64,000 nucleotides of DNA, taken from Marinobacter zhanjiangensis (GTDB lineage Bacteria > Pseudomonadota > Gammaproteobacteria > Pseudomonadales > Oleiphilaceae). The stretch covers positions 310,001-374,000 of the forward strand of contig NZ_BMXV01000005.1 in the NCBI RefSeq assembly GCF_014651935.1, given 5' to 3'. The notes under the pieces were generated by a model. The model was not told the DNA's origin. It did no database searches and saw only the letters and a program-made list of their open reading frames with translations. Positions 35,299 to 45,966 of this stretch are shown here, one piece after another. A program made the translations under genes and the position numbers. The stretch's first letter is position 1, and each line of letters starts with the position of its first letter.

Positions 35299-36141
35299 GT
35301 GCTCAAAACCCGAATTCTCACGGCGCTGATCCTGGCGCCCATTGCCATTATCGGCATCTTCTTCCTGCCGCCGCTGGGCTTTGCCATCTTTACCGGGGTG
35401 GCCATAAGCCTGGGCGCCTGGGAGTGGGCGAACATGGCCGGCTACACCTCGGATCCGGCACGCGCCGGTTACGCGGCACTGATGGCTGTTATCCTGGTGG
35501 CGGTCTACCAGCTTCCCACCCTCGGCCTGCTCTGGCTGGGAGTGCTGTGGTGGGTTCTGGCGCTGCTGATGGTACGCGCCTACCCCGCCGGAAGCCCGGT
35601 CTGGGGCCGTTCCCCGGTGCGGGCGGTGATGGGCCTGCTGGTCCTGGTACCGGCCTGGGTTGGCCTCAATCACCTGCGTAACGGCACCCTCCTGTTTGGC
35701 GATGTGGACAATAGCCTGGTGGCTATCCTCTATGTGTTCCTGGTGGTCTGGGTGGCGGATATTGGCGCCTATTTCGCCGGCCGTGCCTTTGGCCGCGCCA
35801 AGCTGGCGCCCCGGGTCAGTCCCGGAAAGTCCTGGGCCGGGGTCTGGGGTGGCCTGGCCGCTGTCGCACTGCTGTCGGTCGCGGCCGGTGTGCTGGCCGC
35901 AGCGGCACTGGCTGACACGGTTCTGCTGCTGTTGGCCAGCATGGTGGTAGCCGGCATCTCTGTGGTTGGTGACCTTGTGGAAAGCATGCTCAAACGCTTT
36001 CGTGGCATCAAGGACAGCAGTCAGCTGCTGCCGGGCCATGGCGGCATCATGGATCGTATCGACAGCCTGACGGCGGCCATTCCGGTGTTCGCACTGGCGA
36101 TTACTCTGCTTGGCTGGCTGTCGGTGGGAGCGGTGTCGTGA
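35299..36141 (+). CDS. cdsA: Phosphatidate cytidylyltransferase
   Basis: A 280-residue polytopic membrane enzyme with about eight hydrophobic segments. The CDP-diglyceride synthetase signature appears as [36 protein letters not shown] and [11 protein letters not shown]. It makes CDP-diacylglycerol from phosphatidate. GTG 35299 is chosen since the family starts with MLKTRI-like sequence; the frame extends to 35194 inside uppS but without family residues. Its TGA overlaps the dxr start. Confidence 0.93.
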   Translation: MLKTRILTALILAPIAIIGIFFLPPLGFAIFTGVAISLGAWEWANMAGYTSDPARAGYAALMAVILVAVYQLPTLGLLWLGVLWWVLALLMVRAYPAGSPVWGRSPVRAVMGLLVLVPAWVGLNHLRNGTLLFGDVDNSLVAILYVFLVVWVADIGAYFAGRAFGRAKLAPRVSPGKSWAGVWGGLAAVALLSVAAGVLAAAALADTVLLLLASMVVAGISVVGDLVESMLKRFRGIKDSSQLLPGHGGIMDRIDSLTAAIPVFALAITLLGWLSVGAVS

Positions 36142-37349
36142 TGCCCGGGTTGAACGTTCGTACCCTTGCCATCCTTGGCGCCACCGGCTCGATTGGTCTG
36201 AATACCCTTGATGTGGTACGCCGCCACCCGGACCGCTTCAGGGTCTACGCGCTCACGGCCGCCACCAGAGTGGCTGAAATGGAACAGCTGTGCCGTGAGT
36301 TCCGGCCGTCGGTAGCGGTAATGGCCGATGCCGATGCTGCCGCTCGGTTGGCCGATGCCCTCCGGGATCTGCCCGAAGTGAAGGTTCGCTCCGGCGAGCA
36401 GGGCCTGGTGCAGGTGGCGTCCGCCGAGGCGGTGGATACCGTTATGGCTGCCATTGTCGGCGCCGCCGGTCTGGCGCCTACCCTGGCGGCGGTGGAGGCC
36501 GGCAAACGGGTGCTGCTGGCCAACAAGGAAGCGCTGGTCATGTCCGGCAAGCTGTTCATGGATGCCGTGGTCCGGTCCGGGGCGGAACTGCTGCCCATCG
36601 ACTCGGAACACAACGCCATTTTCCAGTGCCTGCCGGCGGACCGGATCCGCGACCTGCCGGGAGCGGGTGTGCGCCGTATCCTGCTGACCGCCTCTGGTGG
36701 CCCTTTCCGCACCCATACACCGGACATGCTGCGGGGCGTGACCCCGGCCCAGGCCTGCAAGCATCCCAACTGGTCCATGGGGCAGAAGATTTCGGTAGAC
36801 TCCGCCACCCTGATGAACAAGGGGCTGGAGCTCATCGAGGCCTGCTGGCTGTTCAATACCAGCCCCGACCAGATCGAGGTTCACGTTCACCCGGAGAGTA
36901 TTATCCACTCCATGGTGGAGTATGTTGACGGCTCGGTGCTGGCGCAGCTGGGCAGCCCCGACATGCGTACCCCCATTGCCAACGGTATGGCGTGGCCGGA
37001 ACGGCTGGAGTCGGGGGCTGAACCGCTGGACCTGTTTGCCCTCGGGCGCTTCCATTTCGAGCGGCCAGATACCGAACGGTTTCCTTGCCTGCGGCTCGCC
37101 GCCGAGGCATTCCGGGCAGGGGGCACGGCACCGGCGATACTGAACGCGGCGAACGAACAGGCAGTGGCGGCGTTTCTTGCCGGGGAGCTTTGTTTTGCCG
37201 ATATCCCGGTTATCATAGAGCAGACACTGGCAGCGGTGGCGGTGCAGCCAGCAGACAGTTTCGACGGTATCATGGCGGCCGATGCTGTGGCCCGGGGCAC
37301 TGCCCGCGCCGAAATTGATCGCCTGACCGGGCGTTCGCTGGCAACCTGA
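36141..37349 (+). CDS. dxr: 1-deoxy-D-xylulose-5-phosphate reductoisomerase
   Basis: A 402-residue DXR (IspC): [18 protein letters not shown] for [17 protein letters not shown], the metal site [20 protein letters not shown] and [23 protein letters not shown]. It commits to the MEP isoprenoid pathway that feeds UppS. ATG 36141 overlaps the cdsA stop by one base; GTG 36138 is an alternative. The 99-bp gap to rseP holds an 11-bp tandem repeat. Confidence 0.97.
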   Translation: MPGLNVRTLAILGATGSIGLNTLDVVRRHPDRFRVYALTAATRVAEMEQLCREFRPSVAVMADADAAARLADALRDLPEVKVRSGEQGLVQVASAEAVDTVMAAIVGAAGLAPTLAAVEAGKRVLLANKEALVMSGKLFMDAVVRSGAELLPIDSEHNAIFQCLPADRIRDLPGAGVRRILLTASGGPFRTHTPDMLRGVTPAQACKHPNWSMGQKISVDSATLMNKGLELIEACWLFNTSPDQIEVHVHPESIIHSMVEYVDGSVLAQLGSPDMRTPIANGMAWPERLESGAEPLDLFALGRFHFERPDTERFPCLRLAAEAFRAGGTAPAILNAANEQAVAAFLAGELCFADIPVIIEQTLAAVAVQPADSFDGIMAADAVARGTARAEIDRLTGRSLAT

Positions 37350-37380
37350 TGAAACGCTGATTGCGCATTCTGAGTACACT

Positions 37381-37423
37381 CTGATCAAGACCTGATCAAG
37401 ACCTGATCAAGACCTGATCAACC
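37381..37423. repeat. 11-bp tandem repeat between dxr and rseP
   Basis: CTGATCAAGAC occurs at 37381, 37392 and 37403 with no mismatch, followed by a partial fourth unit at 37414. Each unit contains the palindrome TGATCA. It ends 25 bp before the rseP start. Confidence 0.9.
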
Positions 37424-37448
37424 CAAGGCCGGATGAGACACTGAACGC

Positions 37449-38798
37449 ATGCTGGATATTCTGCAGACAATACTGGCCCTGATTGTCACCCTGGGCATTC
37501 TGGTGACCATCCACGAGTTTGGACACTTCTGGGTGGCCCGCCGCTGTGGTGTCCGGGTATTGCGCTTTTCGGTGGGTTTCGGCAATCCGATCTTCTCCCG
37601 TTATGACCGCCATGGCACCGAGTTCGCGGTAGCCGCCATCCCTCTGGGCGGCTACGTCAAGATGCTGGACGAGCGTGAGGGCCCGGTGCCGGAAGAGCAG
37701 CGCCACGAAGCCTTTACCTCCAAGCCACCGGGCAAGCGCATTGCCATTGCCGCCGCCGGCCCCGCTGCCAATTTCATCTTTGCCATTGCCGCCTACTGGC
37801 TGCTGAGTGTGGTCGGCTTTACCACGGTTGCGCCGATTGCCGGTGATATCACCGAGGGCTCCATTGCCGATGCCATGGGGCTTCGTTCCGGCATGGAGAT
37901 TCACCAGGTGGATGGTCGCAAGGTGACCTCCTGGCGGGATATCAACATGCGCCTGCTGGAGCGCGCCGGTGAGGACAGCAGCATTTCGCTGACGGTGAGT
38001 GATGGCCAGGGCGAGCGCACCCTGCGTGCCGGGCTCGATGGCTGGCAGTTGCCGGATGACAACCCGAACCCGCTCAGCCAGTTCGGGCTGACACCGCTGC
38101 GCCCGGATGTGCCGGCGGTAATTGGCGAGGTGGTTCCCGGCGGGCGGGCGCAAGCCGGTGGTCTGCAGGCCGGCGACCGGGTGCTCGCGGTGGATGGCGA
38201 GCCGGTGGCGGACTGGTTCGAGCTGGTCGAGCGCATCCAGCAGTCACCGGAACAGAGCCAGCAGTGGCGGGTAGAGCGCTCCGGTAGCGAGCAGGTACTG
38301 GAAGTGACTCCCGCCAGCCGCACGGTTGACGGTACCGAGCAGGGCCACGTCGGCGCCGGTGTGGCTCAGGTCGACTGGCCTGACGAGATGTTGCGGGACG
38401 TACGGTACGGCCCTGTGGCGGCCATTCCCAACGCCTTGTCGGAAACCTGGTCGGATACACGGTTGACCCTGGTCGCCATTCAAAAGATGATTACCGGGCT
38501 GTTGTCGCCGACCAACCTCAGCGGGCCGATCACCATTGCCCGCGTGGCAGAGGCCAGCGTCAGCTCCGGGTTCGAGGATTTTGTCCGTTTTCTGGCCTAC
38601 CTGAGTGTAAGCCTGGGCATCCTGAACCTGTTGCCCATTCCCGTTCTGGACGGCGGGCATATCCTTTATTACACCATCGAGGCCGTCCGCCGGCGCCCGT
38701 TGTCTGAACAGGTTCAGGCATTCGGATTACGTATCGGTATGGCCATGATTCTGACATTAATGGTGTTTGCTCTTTACAACGACCTGATGCGGTTGTGA
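37449..38798 (+). CDS. rseP: Site-2 intramembrane zinc metalloprotease RseP
   Basis: A 449-residue S2P protease. The zinc motif VTIHEFGHFWVARRCG (HEFGH) lies in the first membrane helix, two PDZ domains occupy about residues 115-300, and NLLPIPVLDGGH near 395-406 contains the third ligand (LDG) in a later helix. In E. coli it cuts RseA after DegS to release sigma-E, and also clears signal peptides. Here it precedes bamA and skp, genes of the sigma-E envelope stress response. Four membrane segments are visible. Confidence 0.96.
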   Translation: MLDILQTILALIVTLGILVTIHEFGHFWVARRCGVRVLRFSVGFGNPIFSRYDRHGTEFAVAAIPLGGYVKMLDEREGPVPEEQRHEAFTSKPPGKRIAIAAAGPAANFIFAIAAYWLLSVVGFTTVAPIAGDITEGSIADAMGLRSGMEIHQVDGRKVTSWRDINMRLLERAGEDSSISLTVSDGQGERTLRAGLDGWQLPDDNPNPLSQFGLTPLRPDVPAVIGEVVPGGRAQAGGLQAGDRVLAVDGEPVADWFELVERIQQSPEQSQQWRVERSGSEQVLEVTPASRTVDGTEQGHVGAGVAQVDWPDEMLRDVRYGPVAAIPNALSETWSDTRLTLVAIQKMITGLLSPTNLSGPITIARVAEASVSSGFEDFVRFLAYLSVSLGILNLLPIPVLDGGHILYYTIEAVRRRPLSEQVQAFGLRIGMAMILTLMVFALYNDLMRL

Positions 38799-38842
38799 GA
38801 ATTGCGAGCTCCTTACGCGCATTAAACAGGCGATTTAACTCA

Positions 38843-41164
38843 ATGAGACGTTCTTTACTGGGTGCAGCTATTGGCCTCGTGCTGGCAGGTATTGCCAGCC
38901 AACCGGCCGCGGCAGAAGAGTTTACGGTGTCGGATATCGAGGTCGAGGGCCTGCAACGGGTATCCGCCGGCAATGTGTTCTCTGCGTTTCCGGTGAGCAT
39001 TGGCGAATCGCTGGACGAGCGGGAACTGGCCGAGGCCATTCGCAACCTGTTCAAGACCGGCCTGTTTACCGATATCGAAGCCTACCGGGACCAGGGCACC
39101 CTGATTCTGGCGGTTCGTGAGCGCCCGGCCATTGCGTCCATTGAGATCGAAGGCAACAAGAATATCGAAACCGACGCGCTGATGGATGCCCTGTCATCCG
39201 CCGGCATGCAGGAAGGCCAGGTATTCCGCCGGGCCACGCTGGAACGCCTGGAACTGGAAATCCTCCGTTCCTACGTGGGCCAGGGTCGCTATAACGCCCG
39301 CGTCGAGGCGACCGCCGAGGAGCTGCCCCGTAACCGGGTGGCCGTGCGCCTGGACATCAATGAAGGCGATGTGGCGGCTATCCGGCATATCAATATCGTC
39401 GGCAACGACGCCTTCTCCGACGAAGAACTGCTGGACATGTTCGAACTGCGCACCAGCAGCTGGTGGAACTCCCTGACCAGCAAGGACAAGTACGCCCGTG
39501 AGCGGCTCAGCGGTGACCTGGAAACCCTGCGCTCCCATTACCTGGACGAGGGTTACCTGGACTTCAATATCGAATCCAGCCAGGTGTCCATTTCTCCGGA
39601 CAAGCGCGACGTGTTCGTGGCGGTTTCCGTCAGCGAGGGTAACAGGTACACCATCTCCGACATCAGCCTGCGGGGTGACCTGATCGTTCCGGAAGAGGAG
39701 CTGCAGGAGCTGATCGAAATCGAGGCCGGCGACACCCTGTCCCAGTCGGCCCTGACCGCCACCTCCGAGCGGCTGTCCAGCCGGCTGGGGCGCGAGGGGT
39801 ATACCTTCGCCAACGTCAACGCCGTTCCCGAATCCACCTCCGAAGATACCGCTGCGGTGACTTTCTATGTGGAGCCGGGGAACCGGACCTACGTTCGCCG
39901 TATCAACTTCGAGGGCAACGTCACCACCAAGGACGAGGTGCTGCGTCAGGAAATGACCCAGATGGAAGGCGGCGTGGCTTCAACCGACCGGATCGAGTTT
40001 TCCAAGAGCCAGCTGGAGCGCCTGGGGTTCTTCCGCGGGGTGTCGGTGGACACCACCCCGGTGCCCGGGTCCGACGACCTGGTGGACGTCACCTATACGG
40101 TCGAAGAGCAGCCCACGGGCAGTCTGTCGGCATCCGTCGGGTTTTCCCAGGTCTCCGGGGTGATCCTCGGTGCCAATATTTCCGAGAACAACTTCTTTGG
40201 CACGGGTAAGCGCGTTTCCATCGGCGCCAACTTCAGTGAGTCCATCAAGAGTGCCAATTTCTCCTACGAAGATCCGTATTACACCGTCGACGGGGTCAGC
40301 CGGGGCTTCAGCCTGTTCGCCCGGGAAACCGACTTCGAAGAGCAGGATATTTCCTCCTACCTGCTGGACGAATACGGCGGTCGTGTGAGCTTCGGTTATC
40401 CCATCGACCGCTATACCCGGCTCAACTTCGGCGTCGGTTACACCCTCTCCAAGATCAAGGCGGGCTCCTACACCGCCAATGAGGTGAAGGACTTTATCGA
40501 CGAAGAGGGTGACCAGTTTGGTAACTACTTCCTGACAGGCTCCTGGCGTCGCAGTACACTGAACCGGGGTGTCCTCCCCACCGATGGTTACAGCAACCGT
40601 CTGTCGGCGGATGTGGCTGTGCCGGGCAGTGATCTGACCTTCTATAAGTTGCGCTACCAGGGCGACAGCTTCTGGCCGCTGAATGACAACGAAACCTGGA
40701 TACTTCGCACCAGGGGGGAGCTGGGCTATGGCGACGGCTATGGTGATCGCTCCCAGATGCCCTTCTACGAGCATTTTTACGCCGGCGGCTATGGCTCTGT
40801 CAGGGGTTACCGGGCAAACTCCCTGGGCAACCGGGAGAAGAGCAACAATCCGTACGATGGCGATGACGACGATCCGTTCGGCGGTAACGTGCTGACAGAG
40901 GGCAGTGTGGAACTGATCGTGCCCACGCCGTTCGCCGGTGATACCCGCAGCATGCGGACGTCGGTATTCCTGGACGCGGGCCAGGTCTTCGACACAACAC
41001 GGGACTTTGATCCGGAGGTCGGCGAGATCCGGGCCTCTGTGGGCATCGGCTTCCAGTGGATTACGGTGGTCGGGCCGCTGGCGTTCAGCCTGGCCCAGCC
41101 GTTGACCGATCAGAGCGACGACGAGACCCAGGTCTTCCAGTTCTCCCTGGGGCAGAGCTTCTGA
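38843..41164 (+). CDS. bamA: Outer membrane protein assembly factor BamA
   Basis: A 773-residue Omp85 protein. The signal peptide MRRSLLGAAIGLVLAGIA...AAA ends near residue 24. Five POTRA domains follow (about 25-425; e.g. FTVSDIEVEGLQRV, AIRHINIVGN, TYVRRINFEGN). The C-terminal ~350 residues form the beta-barrel with the loop-6 VRGY motif (YGSVRGYRANSLG) and terminal Phe (FSLGQSF). It inserts beta-barrel proteins in the outer membrane. ATG 38843 gives a proper signal peptide; GTG 38795 would add 16 residues before it. Confidence 0.97.
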   Translation: MRRSLLGAAIGLVLAGIASQPAAAEEFTVSDIEVEGLQRVSAGNVFSAFPVSIGESLDERELAEAIRNLFKTGLFTDIEAYRDQGTLILAVRERPAIASIEIEGNKNIETDALMDALSSAGMQEGQVFRRATLERLELEILRSYVGQGRYNARVEATAEELPRNRVAVRLDINEGDVAAIRHINIVGNDAFSDEELLDMFELRTSSWWNSLTSKDKYARERLSGDLETLRSHYLDEGYLDFNIESSQVSISPDKRDVFVAVSVSEGNRYTISDISLRGDLIVPEEELQELIEIEAGDTLSQSALTATSERLSSRLGREGYTFANVNAVPESTSEDTAAVTFYVEPGNRTYVRRINFEGNVTTKDEVLRQEMTQMEGGVASTDRIEFSKSQLERLGFFRGVSVDTTPVPGSDDLVDVTYTVEEQPTGSLSASVGFSQVSGVILGANISENNFFGTGKRVSIGANFSESIKSANFSYEDPYYTVDGVSRGFSLFARETDFEEQDISSYLLDEYGGRVSFGYPIDRYTRLNFGVGYTLSKIKAGSYTANEVKDFIDEEGDQFGNYFLTGSWRRSTLNRGVLPTDGYSNRLSADVAVPGSDLTFYKLRYQGDSFWPLNDNETWILRTRGELGYGDGYGDRSQMPFYEHFYAGGYGSVRGYRANSLGNREKSNNPYDGDDDDPFGGNVLTEGSVELIVPTPFAGDTRSMRTSVFLDAGQVFDTTRDFDPEVGEIRASVGIGFQWITVVGPLAFSLAQPLTDQSDDETQVFQFSLGQSF

Positions 41165-41272
41165 CGTAGTCGCAAAAAAAACAGCAACCGGGTGGCAGAG
41201 GCCATCCCAGCCAGGGTAGAGGTGTCCCGGGAAAACAGGCCCTCTGCTCCGAGTCTACGAGGAGACCATACA

Positions 41273-41800
41273 ATGGTGGGTTTGAAGGAAACCGTAAAGA
41301 GCCTGTCCGGCATGCGCGCGTTGGCCGTGTTTTCCGTGTTGCTGTTCGCGGTACCGGCAATGGCTGAAACCCGCATTGGCGTTGTCGACCTGCGCCAGGC
41401 CCTGTTTTCGTCTGACGATGCCAGGGCGTTCAGCGACCAGCTGGAGCAGGACTTTGCCGGCACCGAAGAGGAAGTCCGCAAGGCCCAGCAGGAAGCGCGC
41501 ACTCTGCAGGAACGGCTGCAGCAGGACGGCGCGATGATGAACGAGAGCGAGCGCGAGCAGCTGAAGGCGGAGTTCCAGGAGAAGGCACAGGAGTTCTCCC
41601 GCAAGAAGCAGCAACTGGACCAGACCCTCAACAGCCGCAAGCAGGCCTTTCTGGAGGATGCGCGCCCGGAGGTGGATGCTGCGGTCAAAGAGCTGATGGA
41701 AGAACACGACCTGGATATTATCCTGCCCTCGGAAACCGTGGTCTACGTCAAGCCGGAGCTGAATCTGACCGACGCACTGCTTGAAAAGCTGAACCAGTAA
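41273..41800 (+). CDS. skp: Periplasmic chaperone Skp (OmpH family)
   Basis: A 175-residue protein with a signal peptide ending AVPAMA, then TRIGVVDLRQALF (body strand) and a long charged coiled coil (about residues 60-140) forming the tentacles, closing with IILPSETVVYVKPELNLTDALL. It holds unfolded outer membrane proteins on the way to BamA, encoded immediately upstream. GAGGAG precedes ATG 41273. lpxD starts 1 bp after its stop. Confidence 0.95.
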   Translation: MVGLKETVKSLSGMRALAVFSVLLFAVPAMAETRIGVVDLRQALFSSDDARAFSDQLEQDFAGTEEEVRKAQQEARTLQERLQQDGAMMNESEREQLKAEFQEKAQEFSRKKQQLDQTLNSRKQAFLEDARPEVDAAVKELMEEHDLDIILPSETVVYVKPELNLTDALLEKLNQ

Positions 41801-41801
41801 T

Positions 41802-42827
41802 ATGGCCACGAACCGAATGACACTTGCCGAGATTGCCGCAGCGCTGGGTGCAGAGCTGAAAGGCGACCCCGACCTGGAAATCACCGGGCTGGCTACCCTG
41901 GAAGCTGCAGGCCCCGATCAGCTCAGTTTCATTGCCAATGCCGCCTATAGCCGTTTCCTGGCAACCACCCGGGCCGGTGCGGTGCTGGCATCCCCGGCCC
42001 TGGCAGACCAGGTGCAGACCAATGTCCTGTTACTGGACGACCCCTACCTCGGGTATGCTCGCATCAGCCATCGGTTCGAGACCGCCCCGGCCCCCAGGCC
42101 CGGCGTGCACGACACGGCCGTAATCGACCCTGGTGTCAGGGTGCCGGACAGCGCCAGTATCGGGCCCCATGTGGTGATTGAAGCCGGGGTCAGCCTGGGC
42201 GAACGGGTTGTTGTCGGCGCCCATGGTTTTATCGGTGCCAACTGCGTACTCGGCGACGACTGTCTGCTGCGCCCGCGAGTGACCCTTGCCCACGGTGTGT
42301 CCATGGGCAGGCGGTGTCATATCCTCAGCGGTGCGGTGATCGGTTCCGACGGTTTCGGTTTCGCGGTGCACGAGGGGGAGTGGAACCGTATTGCCCAGAT
42401 CGGCAATGTGATTCTGGGTGACGATGTCGAGGTCGGCGCTAATACCGCCATTGACCGGGGAGCACTGGACGATACCCGGCTGGGCAATGGCGTCAAGATC
42501 GACAACCTGGTGCAGGTAGCGCACAACGTACAGATTGGTGACCACACCGCCATGGCCGGCAAGGTGGGCGTCGCCGGTAGTACCCGCATTGGTCGCCACT
42601 GTATGTTCGGTGGCGCTTCGGTCATCAGTGGTCATCTGACCATTACCGATGGCGTTCAGGTGACGGGGATGACCATGGTCACCGGTGATATCCGGGAGCC
42701 GGGCGTGTACTCGTCTGGCACCGGGCATATGACGAACCGCGAATGGCGCAAGAACGCCGCTCGCTTCAGACAGCTGGATGCCATGGCGCGCCGGTTGAAA
42801 GAACTGGAAAAGAAAACTGAGGGCTGA
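41802..42827 (+). CDS. lpxD: UDP-3-O-(3-hydroxyacyl)glucosamine N-acyltransferase
   Basis: A 341-residue acyltransferase. The uridine-binding N-domain has GLATLEAAGPDQLSFI, the hexapeptide left-handed beta-helix spans ~100-300 (IGPHVVIEAGVSLGERVVVG and following), and the catalytic His is in VQVAHNVQIG. The final helix ends RLKELEKKTEG. It adds the second hydroxyacyl chain in lipid A synthesis. It belongs to the lpxD-fabZ-lpxA-lpxB operon with tight spacing. Confidence 0.96.
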   Translation: MATNRMTLAEIAAALGAELKGDPDLEITGLATLEAAGPDQLSFIANAAYSRFLATTRAGAVLASPALADQVQTNVLLLDDPYLGYARISHRFETAPAPRPGVHDTAVIDPGVRVPDSASIGPHVVIEAGVSLGERVVVGAHGFIGANCVLGDDCLLRPRVTLAHGVSMGRRCHILSGAVIGSDGFGFAVHEGEWNRIAQIGNVILGDDVEVGANTAIDRGALDDTRLGNGVKIDNLVQVAHNVQIGDHTAMAGKVGVAGSTRIGRHCMFGGASVISGHLTITDGVQVTGMTMVTGDIREPGVYSSGTGHMTNREWRKNAARFRQLDAMARRLKELEKKTEG

Positions 42828-42839
42828 GGCCAGAACCCG

Positions 42840-43277
42840 ATGATGGATATTGATGAAATAAAGAGCTTCCTGCCACACCAATACCCTTTCCTGCTGTTGG
42901 ATCGGATTGTTGAAGTTGAAAAGGGGGTATCGATTGCCGGTTACAAGAACGTGACGATCAATGAGCCCTACTTTAACGGGCACTTTCCCGGCAAGCCGAT
43001 CATGCCCGGGGTATTGATTATCGAAGCCATGGCCCAGGTGTCTGGCATTCTGGGGTACGTGACCGCGGGTCGTTCTGCTGCCGACGGTTCCATCCACCTG
43101 TTGGCCGGTTCCAACAAGGTGCGTTTCAAGCGGCCGGTTCGGCCCGGAGACCAACTTCGGCTTGAATCCCGGCTGCTTTCCAACAAACATGGTATCTGGA
43201 AGTTTGACTGCCGTGGGCTGGTGGACGGCGAGGTGGTCTGTGTGGCTGAAATCATGTCTGCCGAGAGAAAACCCTGA
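42840..43277 (+). CDS. fabZ: 3-hydroxyacyl-ACP dehydratase FabZ
   Basis: A 145-residue hotdog-fold enzyme with [16 protein letters not shown], the catalytic His in [19 protein letters not shown] (Glu in the same helix), and [13 protein letters not shown]. It dehydrates 3-hydroxyacyl-ACP, competing with LpxA and LpxD for that substrate, which explains its conserved place between them. Two ATGs in a row (42840, 42843) are possible starts. Its TGA overlaps the lpxA ATG. Confidence 0.97.
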   Translation: MMDIDEIKSFLPHQYPFLLLDRIVEVEKGVSIAGYKNVTINEPYFNGHFPGKPIMPGVLIIEAMAQVSGILGYVTAGRSAADGSIHLLAGSNKVRFKRPVRPGDQLRLESRLLSNKHGIWKFDCRGLVDGEVVCVAEIMSAERKP

Positions 43278-44068
43278 TGACAGACAAGAACTGGACCGGT
43301 GTCCATCCCCAGGCAATCGTTGACCCATCCGCAAAACTGGCGGAAGGCGTCACCGTAGGGCCATGGAGCTACATCGGACCGGAGGTCGAGATCGGTGAGG
43401 GTACCGAGGTACTGTCCCATGTGGTGGTCAAGGGCCCCACGGTTATTGGTCGCAATAACCGGATCTTCCAGTTCGCCAGCGTCGGCGAAGACTGCCAGGA
43501 CAAGAAATACGCCGGTGAACCGACCACCCTGGTTATTGGTGACAACAACGTTATCCGCGAGAACTGTACGGTCCACCGTGGCACGGTCCAGGACCGGGGT
43601 GAAACCCGCATTGGCAGTGACAATCTGCTGATGGCCTACGTGCATGTGGCCCACGACTGTGTGATCGGCGACAACACCATCCTTGCCAACTGTGCGACCC
43701 TGGCGGGGCATGTACGTATCGGTGATTTCGCCATACTCGGTGGTGGCACCATGGTGCACCAGTTCTGCAATATCGGTCCTCACAGCATGAGCGGGGGCGG
43801 CAGTATCGTGCTGAAGGATATTCCCGCCTATGTCATGGCCAGTGGCCAGTCAGCGGGGCCGCATGGCATCAATATGGAAGGCCTGCGCCGCCGTGGCTTC
43901 AGCAAGGAGGTCCTTATCGAGCTGCGCCGGGCCTACAAGCTGATCTACCGCCAGGGGCTGACCACCAGCCAGGCACTGGCAGAGCTGGAAAAAACCTGGC
44001 CCGACCTGCCGGAAATGCAGCCGCTGATTGACTCCCTCCGGATCGCCGAACGAGGCATTGTGCGGTAA
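43277..44068 (+). CDS. lpxA: UDP-N-acetylglucosamine O-acyltransferase
   Basis: A 263-residue left-handed beta-helix enzyme: IHPQAIVDPSAKLAEG-type start, hexapeptide repeats through residue ~190, the catalytic His in YVHVAHDCVIGDN, and a C-terminal helical domain with GINMEGLRRRGFS. First committed enzyme of lipid A synthesis. Overlaps fabZ by one base (ATGA). Confidence 0.97.
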   Translation: MTDKNWTGVHPQAIVDPSAKLAEGVTVGPWSYIGPEVEIGEGTEVLSHVVVKGPTVIGRNNRIFQFASVGEDCQDKKYAGEPTTLVIGDNNVIRENCTVHRGTVQDRGETRIGSDNLLMAYVHVAHDCVIGDNTILANCATLAGHVRIGDFAILGGGTMVHQFCNIGPHSMSGGGSIVLKDIPAYVMASGQSAGPHGINMEGLRRRGFSKEVLIELRRAYKLIYRQGLTTSQALAELEKTWPDLPEMQPLIDSLRIAERGIVR

Positions 44069-45283
44069 GTGAGTGCTGATTCCCCTTGTACCTCTGATGG
44101 CGCACAGCCGGCGCCTGCCGCTATTGTCAGCCGCGAGCCGATAACCTTCGCCATGGTGGCCGGGGAGGTCTCCGGCGACATTCTTGGTTCCGGACTGATT
44201 CGTTCGCTCCGCAAACGCTATCCCAACGCCCGTTTTGTCGGTATCGGCGGTGAGGAAATGATGGCCGCAGGCTTTCATTCCCTGATCCCCATGGAGCGCC
44301 TGTCGATCATGGGGCTGGTGGAAGTGCTGGGCCGGCTGCGGGAACTGTTCGCCATTCGTGCCCGCCTGATGGACTATCTGCTGACCACGCCACCAGCCGT
44401 GGTGATCGGTATCGATTCCCCGGACTTTACCCTGGGTATCGAGGAGCGGTGCCGCAAGGCCGGTATCCCCACGGTTCACTATGTCAGTCCGTCGGTCTGG
44501 GCCTGGCGCCAGAAGCGTATTGTCCGGATTGCCCGTTCGGTAGACCTGATGATGACGCTGCTGCCTTTCGAGGCGCAATTCTATGAGGACCATGGCGTGC
44601 CGGTGACGTTCGTGGGGCACCCCCTGGCTGACCGGGTGCCCATGGTGACCGACACCGCCGGTGCCCGCGACAAGCTGGGGCTGGTGCAGGACCGCCCCGT
44701 ACTGGCCATATTGCCGGGAAGCCGGGGAGGAGAGGTAGACCGCCTTGGCGGCCTGTTTCTGGAGACAGCCCGCCTGCTGCAGGCGGTCCATCCCGACCTT
44801 CAGCTGGTGGTGCCCTGTGTCAATCGCGAGCGGGAAGTCCAGGTCCGGGCGCTGGCCGAGGCCCTGGACGTAACGCTACCGCTGACCGTTGTGCGCGGCC
44901 GCTCGCGGGAAGTGATGGCGGCATCGGACGTGGTCCTGCTGGCCTCGGGCACCGCCACCCTGGAAGCCATGCTGCTGAAGAAACCCATGGTGGTGGGGTA
45001 TCGCCTGAATAACCTGACCTACAAGCTGGTATCGCGCCTGGTGAAAGTATCCTGGGCCTCCCTGCCCAACCTGCTTGCCGGTCGGGAGCTGGTCCCGGAG
45101 CTGCTGCAGGATGATGCGACGCCACAGCGGCTGGCTGAAGCCGTGCTGAAACAGCTGGATAACCTGGCCCAGCGTGACCACCTCAACCAGGCGTTCACTG
45201 AATTGCACCAACAGTTGCGCCGCAATGCCGATGAACGTGCCGCAGAAGCAATCAGCGGGCTGATTCACGGGGGCAATGGCTGA
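44069..45283 (+). CDS. lpxB: Lipid A disaccharide synthase
   Basis: A 404-residue GT19 glycosyltransferase: [18 protein letters not shown] at the N-terminus, [51 protein letters not shown] and [20 protein letters not shown]. It joins UDP-diacyl-GlcN and lipid X. GTG 44069 begins right after the lpxA stop. It carries about 20 extra residues before the core compared with typical LpxB, so a slightly later start is possible. Its stop overlaps rnhB. Confidence 0.95.
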   Translation: MSADSPCTSDGAQPAPAAIVSREPITFAMVAGEVSGDILGSGLIRSLRKRYPNARFVGIGGEEMMAAGFHSLIPMERLSIMGLVEVLGRLRELFAIRARLMDYLLTTPPAVVIGIDSPDFTLGIEERCRKAGIPTVHYVSPSVWAWRQKRIVRIARSVDLMMTLLPFEAQFYEDHGVPVTFVGHPLADRVPMVTDTAGARDKLGLVQDRPVLAILPGSRGGEVDRLGGLFLETARLLQAVHPDLQLVVPCVNREREVQVRALAEALDVTLPLTVVRGRSREVMAASDVVLLASGTATLEAMLLKKPMVVGYRLNNLTYKLVSRLVKVSWASLPNLLAGRELVPELLQDDATPQRLAEAVLKQLDNLAQRDHLNQAFTELHQQLRRNADERAAEAISGLIHGGNG

Positions 45284-45966
45284 TGGCTGGCAAGGTGATG
45301 CTACCACCGTTCGAGTGCGGCTATCAGGGCTGGAAGCTGGCGGGTGTGGACGAAGTCGGCCGCGGGCCCCTGGCCGGGGCGGTGGTGACCGCCGCCGTGA
45401 TTCTGGACCCGGAGCGCCCCATTGCAGGTCTGGCGGATTCCAAACGCCTGACCGAAAAAAGCCGCGAGCGGCTCCATGACGAAATCATCGACAAGGCCGT
45501 CGCCTGGAGCCTCGGCCGCTGCGAGGCGGAGGAAATCGATCGTCTCAATATCTATCAGGCCACATTGCTGGCCATGAAACGGGCCGTTGCGGGGCTGGGA
45601 ATTGCGCCGGAATACGTGCTGGTGGACGGCAACCGCTGCCCGGACTGGCACTGGCCATCAGAGCCGGTCATCAAGGGAGACGGACGGGTAGCCGCCATCA
45701 GTGCCGCTTCAGTTCTGGCCAAGGTCACCCGTGACCGGGAAATGGTCGCCCTGGAGGAGACCTATCCCGGCTATGGCCTGGCCGGGCACAAAGGCTATCC
45801 GACCCCGGTCCACGTTGAGGCCCTGAACCAGCAGGGGGTCACCCCGATCCATCGCCGTTCCTTCCGCCCGGTGCAGGAAGCCCTGGCCCTTGCCGGCGAA
45901 TGGCAACGCCCCGCCAGCGACCGGGGTTCTGGCCCATTCATTGTCCCTGCCGCAGACGAGCCATAG
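45283..45966 (+). CDS. rnhB: Ribonuclease HII
   Basis: A 227-residue RNase [23 protein letters not shown] holds the first Asp and Glu, [13 protein letters not shown] the substrate loop, [10 protein letters not shown] the next Asp, and [16 protein letters not shown] the conserved helix. It removes ribonucleotides and RNA primers from DNA. It closes the lpx operon. The C-terminal ~29 bp overlap the convergent ROK-kinase gene, and dnaE, its usual next neighbour, is absent here. Confidence 0.96.
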   Translation: MAGKVMLPPFECGYQGWKLAGVDEVGRGPLAGAVVTAAVILDPERPIAGLADSKRLTEKSRERLHDEIIDKAVAWSLGRCEAEEIDRLNIYQATLLAMKRAVAGLGIAPEYVLVDGNRCPDWHWPSEPVIKGDGRVAAISAASVLAKVTRDREMVALEETYPGYGLAGHKGYPTPVHVEALNQQGVTPIHRRSFRPVQEALALAGEWQRPASDRGSGPFIVPAADEP

